Source of the DNA: Rhizobium sp. BK313
GTDB lineage: Bacteria; Pseudomonadota; Alphaproteobacteria; Rhizobiales; Rhizobiaceae
Length of the DNA stretch: 64,000 nucleotides
Assembly: GCF_014193655.1 (NCBI RefSeq)
Contig: NZ_JACHZQ010000001.1
Coordinates: 744,001-808,000 of the forward strand
Direction: 5' to 3'
How positions within the stretch are numbered: the first letter of the stretch is position 1; the number at the start of each line of letters is the position of its first letter. Position numbers and translations under genes: made by a program. The notes under the pieces are model-generated. The model did no database searches, was not told the DNA's origin, and saw only the letters and a program-made list of their open reading frames with translations. Positions 35,371 to 44,596 of this stretch are shown piece after piece.

Positions 35371-37065
35371 ATGTACGGATATGTGCGTAAGGGAAACAGC
35401 CAGCCAGCCTGGCTGTTTCCTTTTGTCGTTACCATCGTGATGCTGTTGAGCGTGCTACCATTGGCGCGGCTGGCGGAGGCTGGCATCGAGGCGCTTCTGC
35501 GCGGCGGTGCTTATGAACTGATCACCGATCCTGCCCTTTGGCGCTCGACCTGGTATACGATCGAGACGGCCGTGCTCGGCACAGTCATTTCCGTGCTGCT
35601 CGGCTGCCTCTTCGCTTTTCTGCTGACTTTGACCGACATTCCGGGCAGGGGGCCGCTCGGCTTTCTCTTTGTTTTGCCGATGATGATCCCGCCGCAGGTG
35701 ACAGCGCTCGCCTGGGTGCAGATGTCCGGTCCATCCAGCCCCTTGTTGAAGGCGCTGCATATCGCCCCGCCGCTCGGCTCGCCGCAGCCGCTTTATTCCG
35801 TCGGCGGCATTGCGCTGCTCTATGGCGTCCAGCACGCGCCGTTGGTCTATCTGGCGCTCCGAGCCGGCCTGATGGCGCTGCCGCGCGATGGTGTCGAGGC
35901 AGCGAGGCTTTCTGGAGCCTCCGGATTTCGCGTCTTCGGCGACATCATCCTGCCACTGTCACTGCCCGGTGTCATCGCTGGCGCCGCCATCGCCTTCGTC
36001 TCTTCCATCGGCAATTTCGGCATACCGGCCATCCTCGGGATACCCGCTTCGATCTTCACGTTGTCGACGTTGATCTTCACCAAATTCTCGACCTTTGGCC
36101 CACGCACCTTCGGGGATGTCGCCGTGCTATCGGCGATGATCGCGGTGATTTCGGTTGCGGGCCTTGCCGTACAGGGCAGGGCGTTGAAGGGGCGGGATTA
36201 TCGCGTTATCGGCCTTTCCGGGGCTTCCGCTGCCTTCGCGCTCGGCCGCTGGCGTATTGCTGCCATGCCGCTGCTTTGGGCAATCCTGTTCATCATGCTG
36301 GTCGCACCCTTATTCGCGCTGGTCGCCGGCGCGCTGGTGCCGGCCTATGGCGTGCCGCTGACCTTCAAGACGGCGTCGCTGCATGCCTTCACCGAAATCC
36401 TGTTTCGGCAGACGGTGACGCGCGTCGCTTTTTCCAATTCCCTGTTCCTCGCCGGGATGACGGCGCTTGGTCTCCTGGCGGTGACTGTCCTGGCGGCATA
36501 CGCCCTCACGCGACGCAAGGATATGCTGAGCCGGATCGTCGGCGGACTGATCGAGATTCCCTATTCGCTGCCGGGGATCATAATTGCCGTCTGCTTCATC
36601 CTGGTTTTCGCGGCACCGTTGCCGGTTCTCAATATCACGCTCTACGGTACGATCTGGATCATCCTGCTCGCCTATTTCTCGGCCTATTTCGCCGTCAGCC
36701 TCAAGCCGGTGATGAGCGCCTTTCTGCAGCTCGATCCCGCGCTGGAGGAGGCTGCGCGTCTCTCGGGCGCCGGCTTCTTCCGCCGCCTGACCGATATCAT
36801 CGTACCGCTGATCGCACCGGCGGCGGGCGCTTCGGTGATCCTGGTTTTCCTCATCGCCTGCAACGAGCTGACTGTTTCCGCATTGCTATGGTCGGCGGGC
36901 ACTCAGACACTTGGCGTCGTCATCTACAACCTCGATGATGGCGGCAGCGCCGATCTCGCCTCCGCCATGTCGGTCATCGTCATTGCCATGGTCGTCACCA
37001 TGATGCTGCTGCTGGAAATCCTGGCCACGCGCCTGCCGAAAGGAGTGGTGCCGTGGCGAAGCTGA
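35371..37065 (+). CDS. ABC transporter permease, Fe(3+) type (fused two-module FbpB)
   Basis: A protein of about 564 residues with two fused permease modules, each carrying the EAA-loop signature: GVEAARLSGASGFRVFGDIILPLSLPG in the first half and LEEAARLSGAGFFRRLTDIIVPLIAP in the second. About twelve membrane segments. The start is uncertain: ATG 35371 follows GGACGG, and a GTG at 35350 overlaps the upstream stop. Unusually, the first codons contain a perfect terminator-like hairpin (35392-35424). It overlaps the ATPase gene by 13 bases. Confidence 0.92.
   Translation: MYGYVRKGNSQPAWLFPFVVTIVMLLSVLPLARLAEAGIEALLRGGAYELITDPALWRSTWYTIETAVLGTVISVLLGCLFAFLLTLTDIPGRGPLGFLFVLPMMIPPQVTALAWVQMSGPSSPLLKALHIAPPLGSPQPLYSVGGIALLYGVQHAPLVYLALRAGLMALPRDGVEAARLSGASGFRVFGDIILPLSLPGVIAGAAIAFVSSIGNFGIPAILGIPASIFTLSTLIFTKFSTFGPRTFGDVAVLSAMIAVISVAGLAVQGRALKGRDYRVIGLSGASAAFALGRWRIAAMPLLWAILFIMLVAPLFALVAGALVPAYGVPLTFKTASLHAFTEILFRQTVTRVAFSNSLFLAGMTALGLLAVTVLAAYALTRRKDMLSRIVGGLIEIPYSLPGIIIAVCFILVFAAPLPVLNITLYGTIWIILLAYFSAYFAVSLKPVMSAFLQLDPALEEAARLSGAGFFRRLTDIIVPLIAPAAGASVILVFLIACNELTVSALLWSAGTQTLGVVIYNLDDGGSADLASAMSVIVIAMVVTMMLLLEILATRLPKGVVPWRS
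35392..35424 (+). terminator. intrinsic-terminator-like hairpin inside the permease start
   Basis: GGAAACAGCCA pairs perfectly with TGGCTGTTTCC (11 pairs, seven-base loop) and is followed by TTTT. It lies 38 bases after the binding-protein stop but within the permease reading frame (encoding GNSQPAWLFPF). This placement would make the binding protein in excess over the membrane components. Confidence 0.6.
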
Positions 37066-38084
37066 TCCTCAATCACGTCAGCAAGGATTTTGGCACGGGC
37101 GGCCGCCCCGCGGTCAAAGCGCTGTCGCTCGAAGTCCGCGAAGGCGGTTTCCTGGCGCTGCTCGGGCCGTCCGGCTGTGGCAAGACGACAGTGCTGAGGA
37201 TGATCGCCGGCTTCGAGCAACCGACGGACGGTTCGATCCATCTCGGCGAACGTCTGCTCGCCGATGCCGCAAATATGTTGCCGCCGGAGCGGCGCAACAT
37301 GGCGATGGTGTTCCAGTCCTATGCGCTCTGGCCGCATATGAACGTTGCCGACAATGTGGGGTACCCCCTCAAAGTGCGCGGCATCTCCGGCGAGCGCTAT
37401 CGCCAAAAGGTACGAGAGGCGCTGTCGACCGTGCGGCTGGAAGACTATGCCGAACGGCGGCCTGCGGATCTTTCCGGCGGACAGCGTCAGCGTGTAGCGC
37501 TGGCGCGCTGCCTGGTGACATCGCCCGACGTTGTGCTGCTTGACGAGCCGCTCGCCAATCTTGATCGGCATCTGAAGAAAGAGATGGAGGAGACCTTCCG
37601 CGAATTCCATCAACGCTCCGGTGCCACCATGGTCTATGTCACCCACGATCAAAGCGAAGCCATGGCGCTGGCGACCGATGTCGCCGTGATGTCCGAGGGA
37701 CAGCTGCTGCAGGTCGCCGCGCCGGCGGAAATCTACGCGCGGCCGGAAGGCCGGCTGGTTGGCGGATTGGTGGGGCAGGGCGCGATCCTGTCGCTTGCCC
37801 TTCCGGACGGCAAGCAGCGGCTGATCGATTGGCCGACGCTGAAGACGATTTGGCGGGAGCAGGAGGGCAAGACGCTGCGCGCGGACATCCTCGTTCGGCC
37901 CGAGGACGTTCTCGCCGATGCCGATGGCATCTCCTGCAAGGTGGACTCCGTCCTTTACGAAGGCGAACGCTACGCGTTGCGGCTGTCGCTACCGGACGGT
38001 CAGACGTTGAGGGCCTACAGCCGCGAGGTGATGAAAGCGGGCGATGTCTATGCGGTCGCTATCCGGTCGGCATGGCGGCTGTAA
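37053..38084 (+). CDS. ABC transporter ATP-binding protein, Fe(3+) (FbpC) type
   Basis: A 343-residue ATPase powering the transporter above. Walker A GPSGCGKTT, Q-loop FQSYALWPHM, signature LSGGQRQRVALAR, Walker B VVLLDEPLANLD and switch His in VTHDQSEAM are all intact. The C-terminal 110 residues form the TOBE/OB-type regulatory domain. Starts with GTG at 37053 inside the permease gene. Confidence 0.95.
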   Translation: MAKLILNHVSKDFGTGGRPAVKALSLEVREGGFLALLGPSGCGKTTVLRMIAGFEQPTDGSIHLGERLLADAANMLPPERRNMAMVFQSYALWPHMNVADNVGYPLKVRGISGERYRQKVREALSTVRLEDYAERRPADLSGGQRQRVALARCLVTSPDVVLLDEPLANLDRHLKKEMEETFREFHQRSGATMVYVTHDQSEAMALATDVAVMSEGQLLQVAAPAEIYARPEGRLVGGLVGQGAILSLALPDGKQRLIDWPTLKTIWREQEGKTLRADILVRPEDVLADADGISCKVDSVLYEGERYALRLSLPDGQTLRAYSREVMKAGDVYAVAIRSAWRL

Positions 38085-38171
38085 TCGGCATCGCGAGCAG
38101 AAGGACAAGATAGTTGTTCGCGGCCCCCACCTGTGCTTGAGTTGCCCAATGTCACGAATGGGAGTCGCGCC

Positions 38172-39167
38172 ATGTCCGATCAAAGCTTCCCGATTTTCGA
38201 TCTCGGCGCCTTCGAGGCGGCCGGCGACGAGGAGAAGAGGCGGCTTGGTGCGGAGGTCGACGAGATCTGCCGTTCGACTGGCTTTCTGGCGATTGCCAAC
38301 CATGGTGTCGATGAGGCTGTGATCGACGGCGTATGGGCAAAAACAAGAGCGTTTTTTGATCGGCCAGCCGATGTCAAACAACGGGCGAAAGCGCCTTATC
38401 CCGGCTACCCTTATGGCTATCTCGGTCCTGGCACCGAGGCATTGGCGAAATCGCGTAATGTCGACACGCCGCCCGATCTAAAGGAGAGTTTCAACGGCGG
38501 GCCGCTCGCTGTGCCGGCCGGTATGACGGATCCGGCAGCGCTCGGCTTCTGCTATGCCGCCACCATCTGGCCGGACGGTCCTGAAGGGTTTGCGGATGCA
38601 TGGAAGGCCTATTACCGTTCGATGGAAAATCTGGCGGCACGGATCATGCGGGTCTTTGCCACTGCACTCGGTCTCGATGAGCATTTCTTCGACAGCTACG
38701 TCGATGCGCCGATCAGCGCGCTCAGGGCGCTGAACTATCCGGAGCAGCGTGTTGCACCACAGCCGGGCCAATTGCGCGCCGGCGCGCATACCGACTATGG
38801 CAGCCTGACGATCCTGCTGCCGCAGCCGGGGTCCAAAGGCCTGGAGATCATCGCGCCGGACGGCCAATGGACGCCGGTGCCACCGATACCCGGCGCTTTT
38901 GTCATCAATATCGGTGACCTGATGGCGCTGTGGACCAATGATCGCTGGGTCTCGACCGTGCACCGCGTCGTCAATCCGCCGCCGGAAGAAGGCGGCATGC
39001 AACGCCGGCAGTCGCTAGCGTTCTTCCATCAGCCGAACTGGTTTGCCGAGATCGCCTGCCTGCCATCCTGCCTTCCGCCGGGCGAGGAACCGAAATATGC
39101 CCCCGTTCTGTCCGGCCCCTATCTCATGGGCAAGTTCAAATCGACCGTCACGGCCAAGACCAATTGA
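38172..39167 (+). CDS. isopenicillin N synthase-like 2-oxoglutarate/Fe(II) dioxygenase
   Basis: A 331-residue non-haem iron oxygenase. It has the DIOX_N opening FPIFDLGAFEAAGDEEKRRL with GFLAIANHGV, then the iron ligands H and D of GAHTDYGSLTILL and the distal His of STVHRVVNPP. The 2-oxoglutarate-binding RRQSLAFF follows. The substrate is unknown: the family includes oxygenases of amino acids and secondary metabolites. Start ATG at 38172 with GGGAG upstream. It lies 88 bases after the ABC operon and may be read with it. Confidence 0.93.
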   Translation: MSDQSFPIFDLGAFEAAGDEEKRRLGAEVDEICRSTGFLAIANHGVDEAVIDGVWAKTRAFFDRPADVKQRAKAPYPGYPYGYLGPGTEALAKSRNVDTPPDLKESFNGGPLAVPAGMTDPAALGFCYAATIWPDGPEGFADAWKAYYRSMENLAARIMRVFATALGLDEHFFDSYVDAPISALRALNYPEQRVAPQPGQLRAGAHTDYGSLTILLPQPGSKGLEIIAPDGQWTPVPPIPGAFVINIGDLMALWTNDRWVSTVHRVVNPPPEEGGMQRRQSLAFFHQPNWFAEIACLPSCLPPGEEPKYAPVLSGPYLMGKFKSTVTAKTN

Positions 39168-39214
39168 ATTTGGAAAGCTAAACCGGCTCATATCCCCACA
39201 AACCGGAATGCTAG

Positions 39215-40327
39215 ATGTCCCTCCGCCTTGCCACCTTCAATGTCGAAAACCTGCTGACCCGTTTCGATTACACCGGTTTCCGCAATCAGTTGCGCCAGGA
39301 CCGCGTGCTGAAGCTGTTCGACGTACAGAACGAAGTCATCTATCAGCAACTGGAAGCGGCACGCGTCGTGGCCGCCACTGACGACACGCGGCAGATGACG
39401 GCGCTTGCGATCGCCGATGCGGATGCCGACATCATCTGCCTGCAGGAAGTCGACAGCATGGCGGCGTTGCAGGCATTCGAATACGGCTATCTCTACCGCA
39501 TGGTCGGCAATGGCTACCGGTGGAAATTCCTGATCGAAGGCAATGATGCCAGAGGCATCGATGTTGCCGTGATGATGCGCGAGGAGACCCGCGACGGCCA
39601 GCCGATCGTACTGAAGGACATCAGAAGTCACGCCATGGTGACTTATCGCGACTTCGGTCTTTTCAACGATGAATTGGCGGAACTTGGCCTTCACCTGGAT
39701 GACAAGATTTTCAAGCGGGATTGCCTGGAGCTTGATTTGACCATCGGCGGCGTGCCGTTTTCCCTGTATGTCGTGCATCTGAAATCGATGGGGCCAGGGC
39801 GGGAAGGCGTCGATGGCCGCGATTCGACCATGCCGGTCCGTCGGGCCGAGACGCTCGCCGTACGCCGCATCATCGAGAACCGTTTTGGCGCCGGTCATAC
39901 GGCGAGGAAGAATTTCGCCATTTGCGGCGATATGAACGACTATCAGGAGCGCGTCGATGTCATCGGCACGCGCCACACCGGCTATCGCTTCAAACATCAG
40001 GATGAAGAGACCAGCGCGCTCGATGTCTTCAGTGACGACGGCTTCGTTGAAAACGTCATGCGTCGGCGCGATGCGTTGGACCGCTGGACGCTATATCACG
40101 CTCGTGGGCCGCAGGAGCAGTGGCTTTGCCAGCTTGATTATATCTGGCTGTCTCCGGCCCTGGCGCACGCCAATGCGACGCGCATGCCTGACGTCATCCG
40201 CTCCGGTCAGCCTTTTCGTACCATATTTCCGCCCGGACAAGAGGTAGAACGTTATCCGCGCACGGGTTGGGACAGGCCGAAGGCCTCCGATCATTGCCCC
40301 GTCGTCATGACATTGGATCTATTATGA
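39215..40327 (+). CDS. endonuclease/exonuclease/phosphatase family protein
   Basis: A 370-residue Mg-dependent hydrolase of the DNase I/exonuclease III-like fold. The opening RLATFNVENLLTRFD carries the catalytic Asn, IICLQEVDS the metal-binding Glu, FAICGDMNDYQE the Asp-x-Asn motif and KASDHCPVVMTL the final Asp-His pair. These act on nucleic acids, phosphoinositides or sphingomyelin; the target here is unknown. Its stop overlaps the next start (ATGA), so it is coupled to the Nudix gene. Confidence 0.92.
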   Translation: MSLRLATFNVENLLTRFDYTGFRNQLRQDRVLKLFDVQNEVIYQQLEAARVVAATDDTRQMTALAIADADADIICLQEVDSMAALQAFEYGYLYRMVGNGYRWKFLIEGNDARGIDVAVMMREETRDGQPIVLKDIRSHAMVTYRDFGLFNDELAELGLHLDDKIFKRDCLELDLTIGGVPFSLYVVHLKSMGPGREGVDGRDSTMPVRRAETLAVRRIIENRFGAGHTARKNFAICGDMNDYQERVDVIGTRHTGYRFKHQDEETSALDVFSDDGFVENVMRRRDALDRWTLYHARGPQEQWLCQLDYIWLSPALAHANATRMPDVIRSGQPFRTIFPPGQEVERYPRTGWDRPKASDHCPVVMTLDLL

Positions 40328-41070
40328 CCCCCGCTTTCAAACTGCAAAACCACAAGGCCGATTGGCCGCCGGAAAACACCGTATTCCCGGTCGCTCGCAT
40401 TGATCTCACCGTCATTGCCGGTGATCACCCCTTTCACGTTAGCGAGGCCAAGGCGGCGCAGGAAAATTGGAAGAAGGAGATCGCCGCCAACCCCGCACTT
40501 TTCGATGGCCGCATGATCTTTCAGCATCGTCTATCGGTCAGCGAGCGGGCTGTGGAAGGCGAAGCGTATATCACGCCGTTTTCCACATTCCTCTGGTGGC
40601 GTAAACAAAAGGAACGGCACGGCGGGTTTCATGTCTTCGCCTTTCCGGTCGCCGTCTCCTCCGATGGCGCGATCATCGCCATTCGCATGGCCCAGCATAC
40701 CGCCAATCCCGGCCAGGTCTATTGCGCCGCAGGTTCGATGGATGAAAACGATATCGTCGACGGGCGCTGCGATATCGAGGGCAATATGCGGCGCGAGGTG
40801 ATGGAGGAAACCGGCCTCGATCTCGAAGACGCGGCCGCCGAGTCGGGCTATTACGCCACGCATACGAACCTTTCCCTCACCCTTTTTCGCATCTTCCGCT
40901 TTCCCTGGACAGCTGAGGAGATGCTCGAGCGAATCAGGGCGCATATGCTGGTGGACGAGGAGAAGGAGATCGACGGCGCGATTGCCATCCGCTCGGCCGA
41001 TCCTGCGGCGCACCACTATAGTTCGGCGATGCCGCCTATCCTTGCATGGTTCTTCGATCGTCAGGAATAG
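40324..41070 (+). CDS. Nudix hydrolase
   Basis: A 248-residue protein with the catalytic half of a Nudix box, RREVMEETGLDLED. The first half (CAAGSMDENDIVDG) departs from the standard GX5EX7 spacing, so the loop is longer than usual. Nudix enzymes hydrolyse nucleoside diphosphates linked to another moiety. The start at 40324 overlaps the upstream nuclease-like gene, and the pair may act on related substrates. Confidence 0.85.
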   Translation: MTPAFKLQNHKADWPPENTVFPVARIDLTVIAGDHPFHVSEAKAAQENWKKEIAANPALFDGRMIFQHRLSVSERAVEGEAYITPFSTFLWWRKQKERHGGFHVFAFPVAVSSDGAIIAIRMAQHTANPGQVYCAAGSMDENDIVDGRCDIEGNMRREVMEETGLDLEDAAAESGYYATHTNLSLTLFRIFRFPWTAEEMLERIRAHMLVDEEKEIDGAIAIRSADPAAHHYSSAMPPILAWFFDRQE

Positions 41071-41152
41071 CTTTAGCTTGCGCTCAAATGTGTTGCCGTT
41101 ATGTATGGTTGAGCAGGGTTGTACAGTCTAGAGTCATGTGATGGAGGCAGGA

Positions 41153-42070
41153 GTGGCTCGCAGCTTCAGTGTCTATGATGTATTCACCGACAGCAAGCTC
41201 GCGGGCAATCCGCTGGCCGTTATCTTCGACGCGGAGGGGCTGAGCGACGAGGCGATGCAAGAAATCGCCAAGGAGATGAATCTCTCCGAAACGGTGTTCG
41301 TTCTACCGCCGCAGAATCCGGCCCATACGGCGAGCCTACGCATCTTCACGCCCGGCCGTGAGTTACCCTTCGCCGGCCATCCGACCGTCGGCACGGCGAT
41401 AGCGCTGGCTGAGCGGGCGCATGCCAGCCATGGCGGTGACGTCGACCTGGTTTCGATGTTGGACGAGCGGGTGGGGCCGGTGCGTTGCGCCGTCCGGCTC
41501 CGGCAGGAAAAGGCGAGTTTTGCCGAATTCGACCTGCCGCGGAAATCGCAGCAAATCATGCTGCCGCTCGACCGCGCCGATATCGCCAATGCGCTCAGTT
41601 TGAAGGTCACCGAAATCGGCTTCGAGAATCACGTGCCGTCGATCTGGAGCGCCGGTGTGCCGTTCCTGCTGGTGCCGGTGCATGATGTCGGTGCGGCCGA
41701 GCGACTGGAGTTCGATCCACAGCTCTGGGAGAAGACCGTGCCCTTCGTCGACGGTGCGCTCGCTTCCGCCTTCATCTATTGCCGCGGCGCGGTCAACCAT
41801 ACCGCCAAGTTCCATGCCCGGATGTTCCCGGTCGGGATGGGCATTGTCGAGGACCCGGCGACGGGTTCGGCCGTGGCCGCACTTTCTGGCGCCATCAACC
41901 AGTTCGACCGGCTGCCGGATGGTCATCATCCCGTCATCGTCGAGCAGGGCGTGGAGATGGGCCGCCCATCCTTCATCCATCTTCATATCGACATCGATGG
42001 TGGCGACATCGTCAACGCTCGCATCGGCGGCCAGGCCGTACGCGTCGCGACGGGAATTCTTGAGCTTTGA
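41153..42070 (+). CDS. PhzF family isomerase
   Basis: A 305-residue protein of the PhzF/DapF-like fold. VYDVFTDSKLAGNPLAVI opens the family; the catalytic-region Glu is in NLSETVFVLPP, and RIFTPGRELPFAGHPTVGTA and EDPATGSAVAAL are diagnostic. PhzF isomerises a phenazine precursor, but most homologues outside phenazine clusters have unknown roles, and no phenazine genes occur here. The GTG at 41153 with GGAGG five bases upstream is preferred to an ATG at 41141 that lacks a ribosome site. Confidence 0.92.
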   Translation: MARSFSVYDVFTDSKLAGNPLAVIFDAEGLSDEAMQEIAKEMNLSETVFVLPPQNPAHTASLRIFTPGRELPFAGHPTVGTAIALAERAHASHGGDVDLVSMLDERVGPVRCAVRLRQEKASFAEFDLPRKSQQIMLPLDRADIANALSLKVTEIGFENHVPSIWSAGVPFLLVPVHDVGAAERLEFDPQLWEKTVPFVDGALASAFIYCRGAVNHTAKFHARMFPVGMGIVEDPATGSAVAALSGAINQFDRLPDGHHPVIVEQGVEMGRPSFIHLHIDIDGGDIVNARIGGQAVRVATGILEL

Positions 42071-42138
42071 TTTCATAAGGTTTTTGTCGTTCGTCGAAAT
42101 TTTTTTGACGAATAGCCAAAGAAAATTCATCTGGCCGC

Positions 42139-42167
42139 TGGACAATCAAACCGATCCTATTTATATG
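42139..42167 (+). promoter_or_regulatory. promoter of tRNA-Lys
   Basis: TGGACA (42139-42144), a 17-base spacer and TATATG (42162-42167) lie 28 bases before the tRNA, a good housekeeping promoter. Confidence 0.55.
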
Positions 42168-42194
42168 CCCGTTCACACCGCGAGCGAGCGGTAC

Positions 42195-42270
<76 letters not shown>

Positions 42271-42309
42271 GCTATCCTTTTGATTTTCAAAACAGAGGTG
42301 GCTTTTTTG
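42271..42309 (+). terminator. terminator after tRNA-Lys
   Basis: GCTATCC and GGTGGC form an imperfect outer stem around TTTTGATTTTCAAAA, itself a hairpin, and are followed by TTTTTT. Confidence 0.5.
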
Positions 42310-42522
42310 TAAATATCGCTGTCGGCAGATGCGGGCAGGGATCGGCGAGAATTATCCTGCTGAAGTACCAAATTTCCCGAAAAAATCCCGAGCCGATATC
42401 CTAGACCGTGCATCCAACGGACCTGCTCTAAAGCGGCTTAGCGCTCAGAGTTGTCAACAATCATCCCTAATGCTCTTGGATCCGCCGACCTGGAGGTTTT
42501 TTGCCCCTGCAAGGCATAAAGG

Positions 42523-43016
42523 GTGCATTATCAGATGACTGAGACTGTTCTTCCCACCGAAGCCACGCTGCTTGCAAGAATCCGTATTTCGCTTGCAGGA
42601 ATGGCTGCGGAAGAGGTCGTCCAGGGCTCGCGGTCGATCGGGGGAGCCGGTGCATCCGGATCCGATCTCGACATGGCGACCCAAATCGCGACCCAGATGG
42701 TTCTCTCTTATGGGATGGGCAAAGTTTGAGGTTCCATGTCGACCGGCAGAAGATTGCCGCGGGGTTCGTGCTGCCTCCGGAATATCATGCGGAAATCAGC
42801 GGCATCCTCGGCAAGGAGTATAGAGCCGCCAAGGAGTTGCTTAGCAAAGAGAAGGCCAGGCTGATGAGAATGGCTGCCGAGCTAGTCGTCGATCGGCGAA
42901 TGGAGTTTCAAGCGAGAGGATCGGCCGAAGTGAGGATGTTGCTAGATCAACACTACATGCTCGACCGCTCGATCTGCATGGATATCGAGAAAAGCCGGCA
43001 TTTCCTTAGTTTGTAA
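42523..43016 (+). pseudogene. C-terminal remnant of an FtsH-like M41 peptidase, frameshifted
   Basis: Two consecutive frames carry the tail of an ATP-dependent zinc metalloprotease. The first (42523-42729) has RIRISLAGMAAEEVVQGSRS and GASGSDLDMATQIATQMVLSYGMGK, the M41 helices after the HExxH site. The second, in another frame from about 42726, continues LRFHVDRQKIAAGFVLPPE and KEYRAAKELLSKEKARLMRMAAEL. The AAA domain and the zinc site are missing, so only about 160 residues of a protein several times longer remain. It sits just behind the tRNA. Confidence 0.8.
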
Positions 43017-43546
43017 GCATAGGAAATAGCTCGCCTTGACGCTTGAACTTGCGCGCCTCCTCCCGTCGTCCTGATCGAGGATACGACCTCCTCGGTGTGG
43101 GCCGTCGATGTCCTCGTGGACGAATCTGCATGATTTCGTATATCGAAAGGCTCGGCGGCAGCTTTCTTCCTGGAGGGACGGTCGCTGAGGAACCCAAGGT
43201 GGCGCAGCCGCAGCGTCCTGCGGAGGGCATCCTCTCGGCGCTGGAAGCCGCGTTCCTCGCGCTCGAGGCGATGGACGACCGCCCACAGGAGCGAGGCTAA
43301 CCATCGCGCGGCGTTTGGGCAGCGCGTTGCCCTTGTCGCGGTCGTAGGCAAGGCTATGGCGTACAAGGAACGGGTGATTGTCATCGGTCGATGACCCGTG
43401 CAAGTGCCCGAACTCACACAGGTACATCCCCGTCCAGTCCCTCACGAAACGGCTTGACAGCACCTCGTATGGGCTGTGCTCTTTTCATCCTGCGCCGCCC
43501 GCCAAACTATCGTTTCTTCGCGACCTCGCCTGAGAAACGCTACATT
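43017..43546 (+). other. 530-base region without a recognisable gene
   Basis: Several short open frames exist on both strands, for example 43130-43300 (56 codons, SALEAAFLALEAMDDRPQ), but none matches a family I know and none has a good ribosome site. A small hairpin TCATCGGTCGATGA occurs near 43380. Most likely decayed DNA. Confidence 0.4.
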
Positions 43547-44350
43547 TCATCCCTCTATACCGTAGCGCGTGGCCGGATGTTGACGGGATAGATTGGGCCC
43601 AAGGTGCCGCCGGGCGTCTTCGAAGGCATCCCAGTCACCGATGTCGGGCAGGGAAGGAATGGTGACCAACTCACCGCGATCAAACCCTACCAGCGCCGCG
43701 TCGACCAGTTCGCCTGCCTCCATGATCATCGTCGGATCGAGCCTGTCGATATCGAGACCCGCTCGTTCGAATATTTCGGTTCGGGTGAGGCCAGGTAACA
43801 CCGCCTGTAACCGAATGCCATATGGTCGCGTTTCCTTGTCCAGCCCCTGCGTCAGCGCGAGCACGAAGGCTTTGCTGGCAGCGTACAGCGCATTAAATTT
43901 CTCGGGGGCCAAGCAGACGACCGAGCCGATATTGATAATGGCGCCGCCGCCCCTTTCTGCGAAGGCTTTTGCGGCCGCCTGCGTCAAAAACATCAACGTG
44001 GTGATATTCAGGCTCGCCATGGCTTCGATATCTGCCTTCCCGGTCGATAGCATCGGCCCCCTCGATCCCAGGCCGGCGCAATTGACGAGGAGCCGGAGTG
44101 TTGGGTCTTCCGCGACATGTTGTTCCACCCGCTCGAGGTGGAACCGGTTAGTCAAGTCAACCGCGAGGATGTCGACGGCGACGCCGGTTTCCTCTCGCAA
44201 TCGCTCCGCCAGCGCGTTCAGACGCATGCCATCGCGCGCGACCAGGAGAAGGTCGTGGCCGCGCTTTGCGAGCCGATCTGCGTAGGTTGCGCCGATCCCG
44301 GACGATGCACCGGTGACAAGGGCTTTGGGCGGTGAAGACGATCGGGTCAT
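43547..44350 (-). CDS. short-chain dehydrogenase/reductase (SDR)
   Basis: A 267-residue classical SDR. Cofactor motif ALVTGASSGIGATYADRLAKRGHDLLLVAR (an NADPH-type pattern), NCAGLGS, the catalytic Ser in INIGSVV and the catalytic YAASK are present. The substrate is unknown; the sequence resembles the YqjQ/DltE-like SDR group. The ATG at 44350 starts just before the Rossmann fold; an ATG at 44419 would add an atypical leader. Confidence 0.92.
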   Translation of the reverse strand: MTRSSSPPKALVTGASSGIGATYADRLAKRGHDLLLVARDGMRLNALAERLREETGVAVDILAVDLTNRFHLERVEQHVAEDPTLRLLVNCAGLGSRGPMLSTGKADIEAMASLNITTLMFLTQAAAKAFAERGGGAIINIGSVVCLAPEKFNALYAASKAFVLALTQGLDKETRPYGIRLQAVLPGLTRTEIFERAGLDIDRLDPTMIMEAGELVDAALVGFDRGELVTIPSLPDIGDWDAFEDARRHLGPNLSRQHPATRYGIEG

Positions 44351-44596
44351 ATTGCGATCCTGGGCTGAGAACGACATGACCGGAAACATAGGTGCAACCT
44401 TCGTGGATGGCTTGTCCAAAACGGTTCATGCTTGTCAGAACTTGCTTCAGTTGCGCCTCTTGTCGCGCCGAACGCTACCATCGCACCTAACAACAACTAG
44501 CAGACTCTAACACGCCAAATCACGCGGTTTGCGGCACCTTCCGCACGGCGCCAGGAGGTTTGTTAGCACGCGGTCGTCATAGAGGATGGGATAGTT

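Noticed and set aside
41153..42070. Phenazine biosynthesis locus
   Set aside because: A lone PhzF-family protein without phzA-E or G; most such homologues are unrelated to phenazines.
42092..42114. Terminator after the PhzF gene
   Set aside because: TTCGTC/GACGAA pair, but the T run lies in the loop rather than after the stem, so it would not terminate.
43130..43300. 56-codon small gene
   Set aside because: No ribosome site, no family and no neighbouring partner; it sits in decayed DNA between a pseudogene and an SDR gene.
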